In this document: positions 54,553 to 63,053 of the stretch, piece after piece | Layout: every line of letters begins with the position of its first letter | How positions within the stretch are numbered: position 1 is the stretch's first letter | NCBI GenBank assembly: GCA_004124295.1 | Contig: SCKI01000001.1 | Coordinates: 310,001-374,000 of the forward strand | Source: Fidelibacterota bacterium | GTDB taxonomy: Bacteria > Fidelibacterota > Marinisomatia > SCGC-AAA003-L08 > TS1B11 | Length of the DNA: 64,000 nucleotides | Reading direction: 5' to 3' | Notes under the pieces: model-generated | Told to the model about the DNA's origin: nothing | Databases searched by the model: none | What the model saw: only the letters and a program-made list of their open reading frames with translations | Made by a program: the position numbers and the translations under genes

Positions 54553-54984
54553 ATGCCTGAAATCATTCATCACTTCCCCCTCAAAGCGCCGGCGCAACAG
54601 GTGTTTGCCGCCATCTCAGCGCCTGTGGGCCTTGACGCATGGTGGACCAAGCGCTCCTCAGGAGAACCGAAGATGGGAGCAGAATACGAACTCGGGTTCG
54701 GCCCCGGGTACGATTGGCGCGCACGGGTAACCCGATCTGTTTCCGGGTCCGAGTTTGAGTTGGAGATGATCAGCGCGGGCAAGGACTGGCTGGGGACGCG
54801 CGTTGGCTTTGTCCTCGAGGAAAAGGAGGGCGTCACCACAGTACGTTTTCACCATTCAGGTTGGAACGAGGCGAACGAGCATTACAGCATTTCCGGTTAC
54901 TGCTGGGCGATGTACCTCAGACTTCTGGGGCGATATGTCGTAGACGGCGAGGTCGTGGCCTATGAGGCTCGACTGGATGCGTGA
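54553..54984 (+). CDS. SRPBCC (AHSA1-like) protein
   Basis: A 143-aa START-like fold protein. MPEIIHHFPLKAPAQQVFAAISAPVGLDAWWT is the typical opening helix-grip segment, and the closing helix CWAMYLRLLGRYVVDGEVV matches the AHSA1 family. These bind hydrophobic ligands or act as stress co-chaperones. The ATG at 54553 starts the domain; the frame is open to 54490 but adds unrelated residues. Its last codons overlap the truncated gene copy that begins at 54977. Confidence 0.85.
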   Translation: MPEIIHHFPLKAPAQQVFAAISAPVGLDAWWTKRSSGEPKMGAEYELGFGPGYDWRARVTRSVSGSEFELEMISAGKDWLGTRVGFVLEEKEGVTTVRFHHSGWNEANEHYSISGYCWAMYLRLLGRYVVDGEVVAYEARLDA

Positions 54985-55129
54985 TGGGCTCGCCGGTGGC
55001 GGCGGCCGGCGAAAAACACTCCCTCAACTGACGCTGATCTGCCTCAGCTGGCTGCTGGCCGGTTGGGGACTGCCACTGGCGGGGCAGTCTTTAAATCGTG
55101 GGGCAGTTTGCTCTCTAACACAATGCTAG
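54977..55129 (+). pseudogene. Truncated duplicate of the thioredoxin-fold gene's 5' end
   Basis: The first 111 bases (54977-55087) align without gaps to 58667-58777, the start of the intact gene, at about 94% identity, and encode the same signal peptide (RRKTLPQLTLICLSWLLAGW, LPLAGQ). After GGGGCAG the match ends abruptly and the frame stops at 55127-55129 after 50 codons. Mature domain missing, so it is not functional as a thioredoxin-like protein. Confidence 0.88.
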
Positions 55130-55772
55130 TGGCGACCAAATATCTATATCTGATCGCGGTAAGGTTGCGCCCCGGCCTCAGTCACTGCCTGACGCCCGCG
55201 CTACACTGCCTACGTAAGCGGGTATACCGAAATGCTGATAATGCTGCTTAGGCGAAATGTGGTGGATTAATCGAAATTCATTTTCCGATAACGGAAATTA
55301 TCGGAAAGCGCGCTATGCGTTCGTGAGATACCGGGGCCGCGATATCTCCGTCTTCCTGGCCTCAGCCACCTTCGAAGCCCAATCCGGCCGCAGGTCAATC
55401 CCGCCTCTCCGGTATCTGACCGATGAGGAGGCTATATGCAACGCTGGTCCACCGAGTGACCCCGGGCATCAAGCAACATGGTATATTTCCCTATGGCCGT
55501 GGCATGAACCCTTTTTACAGAACCTATACGGCTTGACCCACCAACCAAAGGCCGGTGCGGACGTCATGATATCATTAAAAGTTGGATGTAGCGTCGCCTT
55601 AGCAGTAATAGTTAGTATTAGCCGGAGATGTTGCTATAAATTGTTACTAACACCAAAATAAATATTCGAATCCCTAAGCTACCGGACCTGCAGCATTAAT
55701 CTCTGATTTAGGCTGAAAGCCCTGTTCGGCTGATGCGCCAGTGGACAACTGCAATCATAAAAAGGAGCGGTG
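55130..55772. other. AT-richer intergenic segment with palindrome
   Basis: About 640 bases without a convincing gene. A 134-codon frame (55257-55661) lacks a ribosome site, family features and normal composition. The clearest item is the palindrome at 55281-55306. AAAGGAG lies just before the next gene at 55773. Confidence 0.5.
55281..55306. repeat. Perfect inverted repeat with 6-base spacer, dif-like
   Basis: The arm TTTCCGATAA (55281-55290) and its exact complement at 55297-55306 flank CGGAAA. An arm ending ATAA, a 6-base spacer and an arm starting TTAT is the layout of XerCD dif sites and related tyrosine-recombinase cores. It lies in the segment between the 111-base direct duplication. 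It could also be an operator; no recombinase is nearby. Confidence 0.55.
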
Positions 55773-58568
55773 ATGTCTATGAATCCTACAACCGAACTAT
55801 CCCGGGTGCTTAGTTTATTGGCGGTCGCCATACCTCTGCAGTTATTTGGGCAGGGAGCATTCAACCAAATGGCCCGCCCTGCCACCGCCGCTGCCCTGGG
55901 TTCCGTGGCCGAGCCCCAATTTCGCCCCGAAGTTCTGGTCGCCGATTTTCCGGTCGGTGAAAATTCCGGCAGTGCTGCTCATTCTGCGCCGGCAATGGCG
56001 GAATTGAATGACGGCGGCTTCGTAGCCGTATGGGCAGACACCCGCAATGGGACCGCGCACATTTTTGGGCAGGTTTTTGACGCTGCTGGCGCAACCGTGC
56101 GAGCTGATTTTCAAATAAGTGAAGATATCGTTGCAGGTAATTATAACTATTACAAGCCCAACTTGGCTGTTCTACTGGATGGCAGCTTTATTGTGGTGTG
56201 GCAGACCAGCACAGATGGTGCTTCCCCCATAATTGCCCGACGTATGGACCCTTTTGGTGATCCGCTAGGCTCTCAATTCGAGGTGAATGATGACGCCTTG
56301 GCAAACCGTACCAAATTTGATCCCCACGTCAGCGCCCTATCCGACACTGGGTTTGTCGTTGTGTGGTCCGATAATCGCAATTCCTCCGTGAGCAGTGCAG
56401 ACATCTATGGTCAACTATTTGATGGATCGGGTCAAATGGTAGGCGTCAATTTTGTAGTAAACGATTCACTACCGCGATACCAATTTTCGCCTGTTGTGAG
56501 CAGAATAGGGAATAGCCATTTTATGGTTGCCTGGGCAGATGCCCGTAATAGTACACAATTCCAATATGAGGTTTTTGGACAGGTATACGATTCGTTGGGC
56601 GCGCCAATCGGGCCCAATTTCCAAGTGGATGAAGATTTGACCAATGGCTCAAAAAATGAAATCCGTATTACCTCTCTGGCCGATGGGGGTGCTGCTGTAG
56701 TTTGGTACGATAACACCCAAAGAGTATATGGCCAGAGATACGATTCTCAAGCTGCTCCGGTGAGTGGCAACTTTCGGATAGCAGAGGGCGGTTTGGGCCC
56801 CAAAGCACCTTCGGTGATCGCTTTGGAAGATAGTGGCCTGGTTGTGGCCTGGCTGGATCGCCGCGCGGGACGGTCTGACTCGGATGTATACGCCCAGAGA
56901 TACGACGCATCGACTGCCTTGGTAGGATCCGATTTTTTGGTGGAAGATTCGACGGGATTAGTATTTGGAGGAGTACTCGGCGGGGCATCTGTTTTGGGAG
57001 GTGGATTTGTCATTGCGTGGATCAGTGAGCAAGCAGGCGCCCAAAATGTCCATGCCCGAAGATATTATTCGACGGGGCTGGCAGCCGGAGGCAGCTTCAG
57101 GTTGAACGATGACTCCAACAGCAGCTCGCAGGTAGACCCTGCGGCTGCCCTACTTAAGGGAGGTGGCTATGTTGTGGTCTGGAGTGACGATAGAATCGGC
57201 CCGCCAGGTACCGGGGACATATTTGGGCAGATCTTCGACTCGACAAGTACCGCAGTGGGAGTCAATTTCCTGATCAGCGATTCCACCGGTTTTCCCCACA
57301 GATACCCCGAGGTGGCAGGGTTGGAAGATAGCGGGTTTGTGGTCGTATGGTCAGATGTGCGCGATGGGAACGACGATATATTTGCCCAGCGCTTTGATTC
57401 AACGGGTGCTGCCGTGGGCGCAAATTACCAGATTGATGATGATCCGCTGGATACAGGCAATGGAGGAACCATCCAATGGCACCCCACCGTGGAAGGTCTT
57501 CCGGACGGTGGATTTATTGTCGCTTGGGAAGACTGGCGAGAGGGGATTCAACAGGACATCTATGCGCGACAATTCGATGTGAGCGGTGCTGCCGTGGGCG
57601 CTGGTTTTCTGGTGAATACTGATGGTGGGACCAGGAATCAGAAGGTTCCTGCGATGGTGCTATTAGCTGATAGCAGCATTGTCATCGCCTGGCACGATAA
57701 TCGAGCAGGAGCTGGCAATTATGATATTTATGTAAGGCACTACGACAAAAGCCTGACGCCTATGGGCGCCGAATTTCGAGTGAATTCTGATAACTCAACC
57801 TATCACCAATGGTTTCCGAGCTTGGCAACGCTGTCTGGAGGAGGATATGTGGTGGCGTGGTCGGATGATCGCTTGGGTAGAAGTATACGGAGGACCTATG
57901 CCCAACAATACGACGCCTCGGATGCGCCGATAGGGTCCAATATTCCGGCTGAGGATGCCAGTGGACAGACTTCCTTGTATAATAAAGGGGCAGTTGCAGG
58001 ACTAAATAATGGACGCTTTGCCATGATGTGGTCCGATACCCGATCTGGAGCAAGGGTATACGCCCAGCAATTTGAAAGCTCTGGCGTTACCGTTGACAGG
58101 AACTATGCAATTACTCAGGTCCCCGATGCTTCGCGACAGTTTTCGCCGGTGGTTTTAGCAAAAGGAAATAAAATCTTTATGATATGGGTGGATAACCGCG
58201 AGCAGGGTAAGGGAAATACCGTTTTCGCAAGTTATCTCAACATGACCATTCCACACCCACTGGGAGTAGACGATCGAGTTCCGCGGCCTGTGTCCTTCGA
58301 GATATATCAGAACTACCCGAACCCATTCAATCCCAGTACGACCTTGGGGTATCACCTGCCTCGAGCGGCTTTTGCCAGTATAGTTGTATATGATCTGCTT
58401 GGCCGCAAAATCAAACAGCTGGTAAATGAGGATCTGGGGCAGGGTTATTATGACGTGACTTGGGATGGTCAGGACAAAGCCGGACGTCAGGTTCCTTCTG
58501 GTATTTACATTGCCCGGCTGGTGACGCCGGGATACACAAAAACGATCAAGATGGTGTTGTTGAAGTAG
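55773..58568 (+). CDS. Large secreted repeat protein with type IX-like sorting domain
   Basis: A 931-aa exported protein. A signal peptide ends at QLFGQ. Residues about 50-830 hold roughly 14 repeats of about 50 aa, each like GGFVVVWSDNR then DIYGQLFDSSG and VGxNFxVNDD, probably a beta-propeller stack. The last 90 residues (YQNYPNPFNPSTTLGYHLP through VPSGIYIARL) form a FlgD-like/type A C-terminal sorting domain used by type IX secretion in FCB bacteria. AGGAG sits 5 bases before ATG 55773. More AT-rich than the flanking genes. Likely surface or released; ligand unknown. Confidence 0.92.
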   Translation: MSMNPTTELSRVLSLLAVAIPLQLFGQGAFNQMARPATAAALGSVAEPQFRPEVLVADFPVGENSGSAAHSAPAMAELNDGGFVAVWADTRNGTAHIFGQVFDAAGATVRADFQISEDIVAGNYNYYKPNLAVLLDGSFIVVWQTSTDGASPIIARRMDPFGDPLGSQFEVNDDALANRTKFDPHVSALSDTGFVVVWSDNRNSSVSSADIYGQLFDGSGQMVGVNFVVNDSLPRYQFSPVVSRIGNSHFMVAWADARNSTQFQYEVFGQVYDSLGAPIGPNFQVDEDLTNGSKNEIRITSLADGGAAVVWYDNTQRVYGQRYDSQAAPVSGNFRIAEGGLGPKAPSVIALEDSGLVVAWLDRRAGRSDSDVYAQRYDASTALVGSDFLVEDSTGLVFGGVLGGASVLGGGFVIAWISEQAGAQNVHARRYYSTGLAAGGSFRLNDDSNSSSQVDPAAALLKGGGYVVVWSDDRIGPPGTGDIFGQIFDSTSTAVGVNFLISDSTGFPHRYPEVAGLEDSGFVVVWSDVRDGNDDIFAQRFDSTGAAVGANYQIDDDPLDTGNGGTIQWHPTVEGLPDGGFIVAWEDWREGIQQDIYARQFDVSGAAVGAGFLVNTDGGTRNQKVPAMVLLADSSIVIAWHDNRAGAGNYDIYVRHYDKSLTPMGAEFRVNSDNSTYHQWFPSLATLSGGGYVVAWSDDRLGRSIRRTYAQQYDASDAPIGSNIPAEDASGQTSLYNKGAVAGLNNGRFAMMWSDTRSGARVYAQQFESSGVTVDRNYAITQVPDASRQFSPVVLAKGNKIFMIWVDNREQGKGNTVFASYLNMTIPHPLGVDDRVPRPVSFEIYQNYPNPFNPSTTLGYHLPRAAFASIVVYDLLGRKIKQLVNEDLGQGYYDVTWDGQDKAGRQVPSGIYIARLVTPGYTKTIKMVLLK

Positions 58569-58666
58569 GCCCTAATATTTCTGCAACCGATTGAGATATC
58601 CAGCCGCCACCTCCAAATTCCGCCGACCGTAGACTTCCGGGAGGATCAGGGCATCCGAATCGATGG

Positions 58667-59269
58667 ATGCGTGATGGGCTCGCCGGTGGGGGCGGGCGGC
58701 GCAAGACACTCCCTCAACTGACGCTGATCTGCCTCAGCTGGCTGCTGGCCGGTTGGGGACTGCCGCTGGCGGGGCAGGAGACGGACAGCGCCGCGGTCCT
58801 GCTGGGGCCTGTGACGCGGGGGCAGTTGGCAGCCGAGATTTGGCCAGAGCACTTCAGCAAGGAGTACACCGGATACGAGGTCAACGACACCCTGCTGAAC
58901 GACCTGCGCGGCGCCATGGAAGGGGCCCACCTCACGATCTACTTCGGGACCTGGTGCCACGATTCACGACGCCAGATGCCCCGCTTTTTCAGCCTGATGG
59001 ACGAGCTCGGGGTGTCCCCGGAGAGGATCGCGATGATCGGTCTGAACCGGGCCAAGGAGACGCCCCTTCGGCTCCGCTCAGGACAGGCTCCAGTGGACGG
59101 CCAGGAGGCGGTAAACATCCACCACACGCCGACCTTTATTATTTACCGGGCCAACGAGGAGCTGGGCCGTATCATCGAGACCCCGGTGGAGTCGCTGGAA
59201 GCGGACCTGCTGAAAATTCTCCGGCGGGAGCCTTACAGGCCCCATCACGCCGGTCTCGAGCAGCCATAG
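58667..59269 (+). CDS. Exported thioredoxin-fold protein
   Basis: A 200-aa protein. The signal peptide ends at LPLAGQ. The mature part contains a thioredoxin-like fold with TIYFGTWCHDSRRQMPRFF near residue 87, where the usual CxxC is CHDS, and the cis-Pro segment HHTPTFIIYR near 150. Thioredoxin-like proteins with one active Cys occur in periplasmic thiol chemistry. Residues LRLRSGQA near 142-149 look like an 8-codon insertion (see the repeat at 59065-59090). Its 5' end is duplicated at 54977-55087. Confidence 0.85.
   Translation: MRDGLAGGGGRRKTLPQLTLICLSWLLAGWGLPLAGQETDSAAVLLGPVTRGQLAAEIWPEHFSKEYTGYEVNDTLLNDLRGAMEGAHLTIYFGTWCHDSRRQMPRFFSLMDELGVSPERIAMIGLNRAKETPLRLRSGQAPVDGQEAVNIHHTPTFIIYRANEELGRIIETPVESLEADLLKILRREPYRPHHAGLEQP
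59065..59090. repeat. Short inserted repeat word within a gene
   Basis: The stretch CTTCGGCTCCGCTCAGGACA and following GGCTC reads LRLRSGQA in frame and CPERSRR on the other strand. I recall this oligonucleotide as a dispersed element in many bacterial genomes. It splits an otherwise continuous family segment (RAKETP...PVDGQEA) by 8 codons. Confidence 0.55.
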
Positions 59270-59417
59270 CGACTCCCTTTCCAGGCGCCCGCCTTGAGCC
59301 GGCCGTTAATCTGACAGGACCGGCAGGCAGGCGCTTTGTCCTTGGATACCGGGCCGCAGCAGTGTAGTTTTTTCTGCCGGGGTATATCCCGGTGATCATT
59401 CTCTGACGGAGGAGACT

Positions 59418-60203
59418 ATGAGTACACTTCAAGCCGTGCCAGGTGTTTCGGCGGAGCAGTTGCGCGAGGCAGTAAAAAGCGAGTACGCCAACGTTGCCGT
59501 CGATCCGGACAGGGGCTACCACTTTCACACGGGTCTCGCTGCGGCAGACCGCCTCGGCTATGACCCGGCCCTCTATGCCCAGGTGCCGGAGGCCAATATC
59601 GCCTCCTTCGCCGGTACGGGCAATCCATTTCTCGCCGGTCCGCTCCAGCTTGGCGAAACGGTCATAGACGCGGGATCAGGGTCGGGGTTTGATTCCCTGA
59701 TTGCCGGCGTGATGGTAGGCCCCGGAGGCCGCGTAACCGGTATCGACATGACCGCCGAGATGCTGGCCAAGGCCCGCTCCGGGGCCCATGAGATGGGGGC
59801 CGATCATGTCGAGTTCCGGGAGGGCTTTATTGAAGAGCTCCCCCTGTTCGACGACAGTGCCGATCTGCTCATCAGTAACGGCGTGCTGAACCTGACCTTG
59901 AACAAGGTGGACACCCTGAAGGAGTGGCTGCGGGTGCTGAAACCGGGCGGCCGCATGCAGATCGGCGACATCCTGGTGACCCGGGAGGTGCCCTCTGCGG
60001 CCCTGGACGACATATCGCTATGGACCGGGTGAATTGCCGGCGGTCTGCTGGAAGCAGATCTCATCGAAGCGATCAACCTGGCCGGGTTTGAGGCGGCCAT
60101 GATCATCGAAAAGCACCCCATTTTCGAGGATGTGCCCGATCCCTCCAGCGCCATGAAGTTCGGCACGATAGGGATCACCCTCAAGGCCACCAAGCCGGTC
60201 TAG
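59418..60203 (+). CDS. ArsM-like SAM methyltransferase, putative selenoprotein (UGA at residue 205)
   Basis: A 261-residue frame interrupted by one in-frame TGA (60030-60032). The first 204 codons form a Rossmann SAM methyltransferase: TVIDAGSGSGFDSLIAG (motif I), VTGIDMTAEML, DLLISNGVLNLT and VLKPGGRMQIGDI. After TGA the family sequence continues: IAGGLLEADLIEAINLAGF to LKATKPV and a TAG stop. In ArsM proteins this position is the arsenic-binding Cys (ECLGGAL-like). TGA in place of Cys plus a SECIS-like hairpin (60042-60060) points to selenocysteine insertion. The enzyme would methylate arsenite or a related substrate; that role is inferred. A plain nonsense mutation is the alternative. AGGAG precedes the ATG. 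Confidence 0.8.
60042..60060 (+). promoter_or_regulatory. Bacterial SECIS-like hairpin after UGA
   Basis: Arms GGTCTGCT (60042-60049) and AGCAGATC (60053-60060) pair over 8 bp with one G-U, leaving loop GGA. The loop begins 17 bases after the TGA codon. Bacterial SECIS elements sit in the coding region just after UGA with G in the loop about 16-37 bases away, so spacing and loop both fit. SelB would bind here. Confidence 0.7.
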
Positions 60204-60272
60204 GCCGTCTGCGGCTGGACGATGAGCCTGCTGCTGATTACGTTCGGCTGATTCTACGCAACGGGAACCGAG

Positions 60273-60653
60273 GTGTCATTCGCCACAGCCATCAACTGCC
60301 TGGACGGCCGGGTCCAGCTGCCGGTGAACGGTTTTCTGCAGGACCGCTTCGGCGCCGCCTACATCGACGCTGTCACCGAGGCCGGACCGGTGGGCATTCT
60401 GGCCCGGGAGCCTGACTCCGAAGTGGCCCGGTCCATCTACAGGCGGGTGGAAATCTCCCTGAACGTACACCACTCCACCGGCCGGGCCATCGTGGCCCAT
60501 TCCGACTGCGCCGGGAATCCCATCGCCGATAAGGCCCAGCGGGCCGAGCTGGCCGCTGTCGTCAACCTGTTGAAAGGGCGTTATCCGGGCACGGCCGTCA
60601 TCGGCCTTTGGGTAGGGGAGGACTGGTCCGCTGCCGAAATAGTTAACTCGTAG
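60273..60653 (+). CDS. Beta-carbonic-anhydrase-like small protein
   Basis: A 126-aa protein beginning at GTG. AINCLDGRVQLPV near residue 6 and VAHSDCAGNPI near 70 resemble the zinc-ligand Cys-Asp/His-Cys motifs of beta-carbonic anhydrases, and VIGLWVGEDW closes the fold. It belongs to a short, diverged CA-like family whose enzymatic activity is not established. It starts 69 bases after the methyltransferase stop and may be co-transcribed with it. Confidence 0.75.
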   Translation: MSFATAINCLDGRVQLPVNGFLQDRFGAAYIDAVTEAGPVGILAREPDSEVARSIYRRVEISLNVHHSTGRAIVAHSDCAGNPIADKAQRAELAAVVNLLKGRYPGTAVIGLWVGEDWSAAEIVNS

Positions 60654-60896
60654 TAGGGTGCAGGGAGTTAGCAGGTACATTGACAAAGCATGCCGTAGCT
60701 GCCAGCCAATACTAGAAATCTCTCCGGTGTTTAAAACTTCCAATATTCAATCTTTGGCAGGCAGACTAAGCGATTGGCACCGCAGTTTTATATTCTACAT
60801 GGGGCTAGTGCAAAGCCTTGGAACTGGGGTGCATGCCCAGTATCTTCTGGAGATTTTGTAAGCCTGATTTATACATAAAAATTGGCGGGTGGCCTG

Positions 60897-61724
60897 ATGA
60901 ACGAACCCCTTGTGGTACTAAGTGTAATATTCATTTTTAGCCTCGCCGGAGCAGTGCTGCTCTTCCGGTGGCTTCAAAACACAGCAGTGGTCCAACTCCC
61001 ATTTGGCCAATTTGGGGGTGCTATTGCTGGATTTGTGGGGATGTTCCTCCTTATGCAGAATTTTTATATCACCCTTTCCAGCCAAGGAGACCGAACCGCC
61101 TTAGACGAATTTTTTTCAGCGCAGGGGGGTGGAAAATTTTATTCCTACAAGTATGATATTGGAATTGCATACCCCGATACTTACACAGAGACCGCAGGTG
61201 GCTTTGAAACCCTTATTAGCCTGTCGGATGAAAACCGGGGATATGCTTTTATGGCTCATGTAGCTCATGGCGAGGATGTTGCTGAATCCATGGATGATGA
61301 AGATTGGCAGGAGGCGCTGAATTCCTGGGGCATACTCGACTTTAATATCCGGGCAATTGGGGACAGTGAAGTTGGCGGGAAATCGGCAGTGATACTTGAA
61401 ATTGATGTATCTATTAATAATTTTGGGAATGATGCGACCTATTTTCCCGTACCTGGCGATTCAAATTCACTGTACGGGATATCCGGCAGTGGTGGCATAT
61501 CCGGCCATGGTGGCGATTTTTTGGGTGGTGACGTGCCCGAAATAATATATGATTTCAGCGATGAGGGTTCAATGTCTATACCGATGTCTATGACAGTCGT
61601 CGTGGATAGTAATGACGACCGGGTCTTTTTGTTTGTCCTCATGGCGACCGATGGGGAAATTGAGTGGCAAGCAATGAGAATGGAAACTGCGAATATTCTC
61701 AGCAGAGTGCGACTTGACCTATAA
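60897..61724 (+). CDS. Membrane-anchored hypothetical protein
   Basis: A 275-aa protein. Two membrane helices lie at about residues 5-23 and 40-58 (FGGAIAGFVGMFLLM), followed by a soluble domain of about 215 residues, beta-rich, with SISGSGG-type Gly/Ser loop and AVILEIDVSINNFG. AT-richer than surroundings. A TTG at 60882 would add five residues. Not a family I recognise. Confidence 0.65.
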   Translation: MNEPLVVLSVIFIFSLAGAVLLFRWLQNTAVVQLPFGQFGGAIAGFVGMFLLMQNFYITLSSQGDRTALDEFFSAQGGGKFYSYKYDIGIAYPDTYTETAGGFETLISLSDENRGYAFMAHVAHGEDVAESMDDEDWQEALNSWGILDFNIRAIGDSEVGGKSAVILEIDVSINNFGNDATYFPVPGDSNSLYGISGSGGISGHGGDFLGGDVPEIIYDFSDEGSMSIPMSMTVVVDSNDDRVFLFVLMATDGEIEWQAMRMETANILSRVRLDL

Positions 61725-62036
61725 TTCCGACTGGTCCGTGGCCGAGATGGAGGGCGTGCAGCAATGATGCCGCCAGCCATGGCGACCTGAGTCGTGGGGA
61801 AGTGGGTGTTGCCAGCCGGCGGAGGCAGGCGGCGGCGCCCCACCGGCGATACCTGTCCGATAAATTTTCAGTCCACTGCTCGACCCATGGAGCTGCGGCC
61901 GCTCACAGCCCACAAAATTAAGCCCAGTCCGTCGGTCACGGAAACGGGTATCGGCATCCAGAGAGCAGGCTTTCACTTGCCGAAATGGCATCTTGGCCTT
62001 ACTTTGAACGCTCACCTGTCGATAGGGGTTGCGATT
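61725..62036. other. Intergenic region, nothing recognised
   Basis: About 310 bases. The Kelch frame is open across most of it but contains no signal peptide or repeat, so it is treated as non-coding. Probably holds the promoter of the Kelch gene. Confidence 0.5.
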
Positions 62037-63053
62037 ATGGCGAGTTTGCACTTTCTGCAGATGCGAGGAACAGGGCGGATCCGCATGGCCTTATCCCTGG
62101 CCTTGGCCTTGCAGATCGCCGGATGCGCGAGTGCGGTGGATGTTCGGCATATCGAAGCCGAAGATTCGTTTATCGTTGTCCAGAAGCTCCAGTCCTCTCT
62201 GTACGCTTTGGCCGCCGCTGTCGCGGGTGATGCCATCTATATCACCGGGGGGAACGGACCCCTGGCGGTCAGGGCAGCCATTGATCGCTATGATCCGAGG
62301 GCTGCTAACCAGATTACAGTTGCCGACTCTCCTATCCCCCGACGCGACCATACCGCCGAAACTGTCGATGGAACAATATATATTATCGGAGGCGCCACGC
62401 CGATACCGGCAGCCGGTGGATTCCGCCTGTTCCCCAGCATGGCAGTAGAAAGTTACAACGCGGCCACAGGGGAGCTGCGCTCCGTTGCGTTTATGCATGT
62501 GGGACGGAGACGACCGGGCTCGGCAGCGTATGGGGGAAAAATCTATGTTATGGGCGGAAGCAGTATGACGATCCATCCGGAAGGGCGAGTAAAATTTCTG
62601 CGCTCCATGGAGATTTACGATCCCAAGCTGGATACCTGGACTCGTGGACCGGATATGCCCACGGCACGCGCGCTCTCGGCCGTTGCCTGGGAGGGCAAGA
62701 TTTATGCCATCGGCGGCTTTAATGGCCACGCACTGCGGACCTTCGAGGTATACGATATTGCCACCGCCGAGTGGGCGTCGCTCCCGGATATGCCCATTCC
62801 GCTCAGGGCCCATAGTTGCGTTGTGCTGGATGGTAAAATATATTCCTTTGGCGATTACCGTTATTTTCGAATGGTAGCCCGGTACGATATTGATTCAGGA
62901 GAATGGACCGTCCTGGATTCGAATTACAAAAGGGCCCGTTATACCGCTGCGGTCGTCTGGGGCGAGAAAATTTTAGTTATCGGTGGCAACACATCGGAGT
63001 TGCCCTCCAGCGGTCGCAGGACGGTGCAGCTGTTTACGCCCCCGAAGGACTGA
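62037..63053 (+). CDS. Kelch-repeat lipoprotein
   Basis: A 338-aa protein. The N-terminus ends in a lipobox, LQIAGC, after a hydrophobic ALSLALA segment. Six Kelch blades follow: AIYITGGNGP, TIYIIGGATPIP, KIYVMGGSSM, KIYAIGGFNGH, KIYSFGDYR and KILVIGGNTS, each with downstream Tyr/Trp as in Kelch propellers. It is probably an outer-membrane-tethered binding protein; partner unknown. The ATG at 62037 is preferred; one at 62061 would still include the lipobox. Confidence 0.85.
   Translation: MASLHFLQMRGTGRIRMALSLALALQIAGCASAVDVRHIEAEDSFIVVQKLQSSLYALAAAVAGDAIYITGGNGPLAVRAAIDRYDPRAANQITVADSPIPRRDHTAETVDGTIYIIGGATPIPAAGGFRLFPSMAVESYNAATGELRSVAFMHVGRRRPGSAAYGGKIYVMGGSSMTIHPEGRVKFLRSMEIYDPKLDTWTRGPDMPTARALSAVAWEGKIYAIGGFNGHALRTFEVYDIATAEWASLPDMPIPLRAHSCVVLDGKIYSFGDYRYFRMVARYDIDSGEWTVLDSNYKRARYTAAVVWGEKILVIGGNTSELPSSGRRTVQLFTPPKD

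Noticed and set aside
55257-55661. A 134-codon plus-strand frame
   Set aside because: Crosses the palindrome, lacks a ribosome site and any domain; composition is not protein-like.
54977-58777. The 111-base duplication as terminal repeats of an insertion sequence
   Set aside because: No transposase lies between the copies and the repeat is coding sequence of a host gene, so a gene duplication or recombination event is more likely.
60030-60203. The methyltransferase as a simple pseudogene ending at TGA
   Set aside because: Family sequence continues in frame for 57 codons with no other lesion, TGA is at the conserved Cys, and a SECIS-like hairpin follows. Not fully excluded without genome-wide Sec genes.
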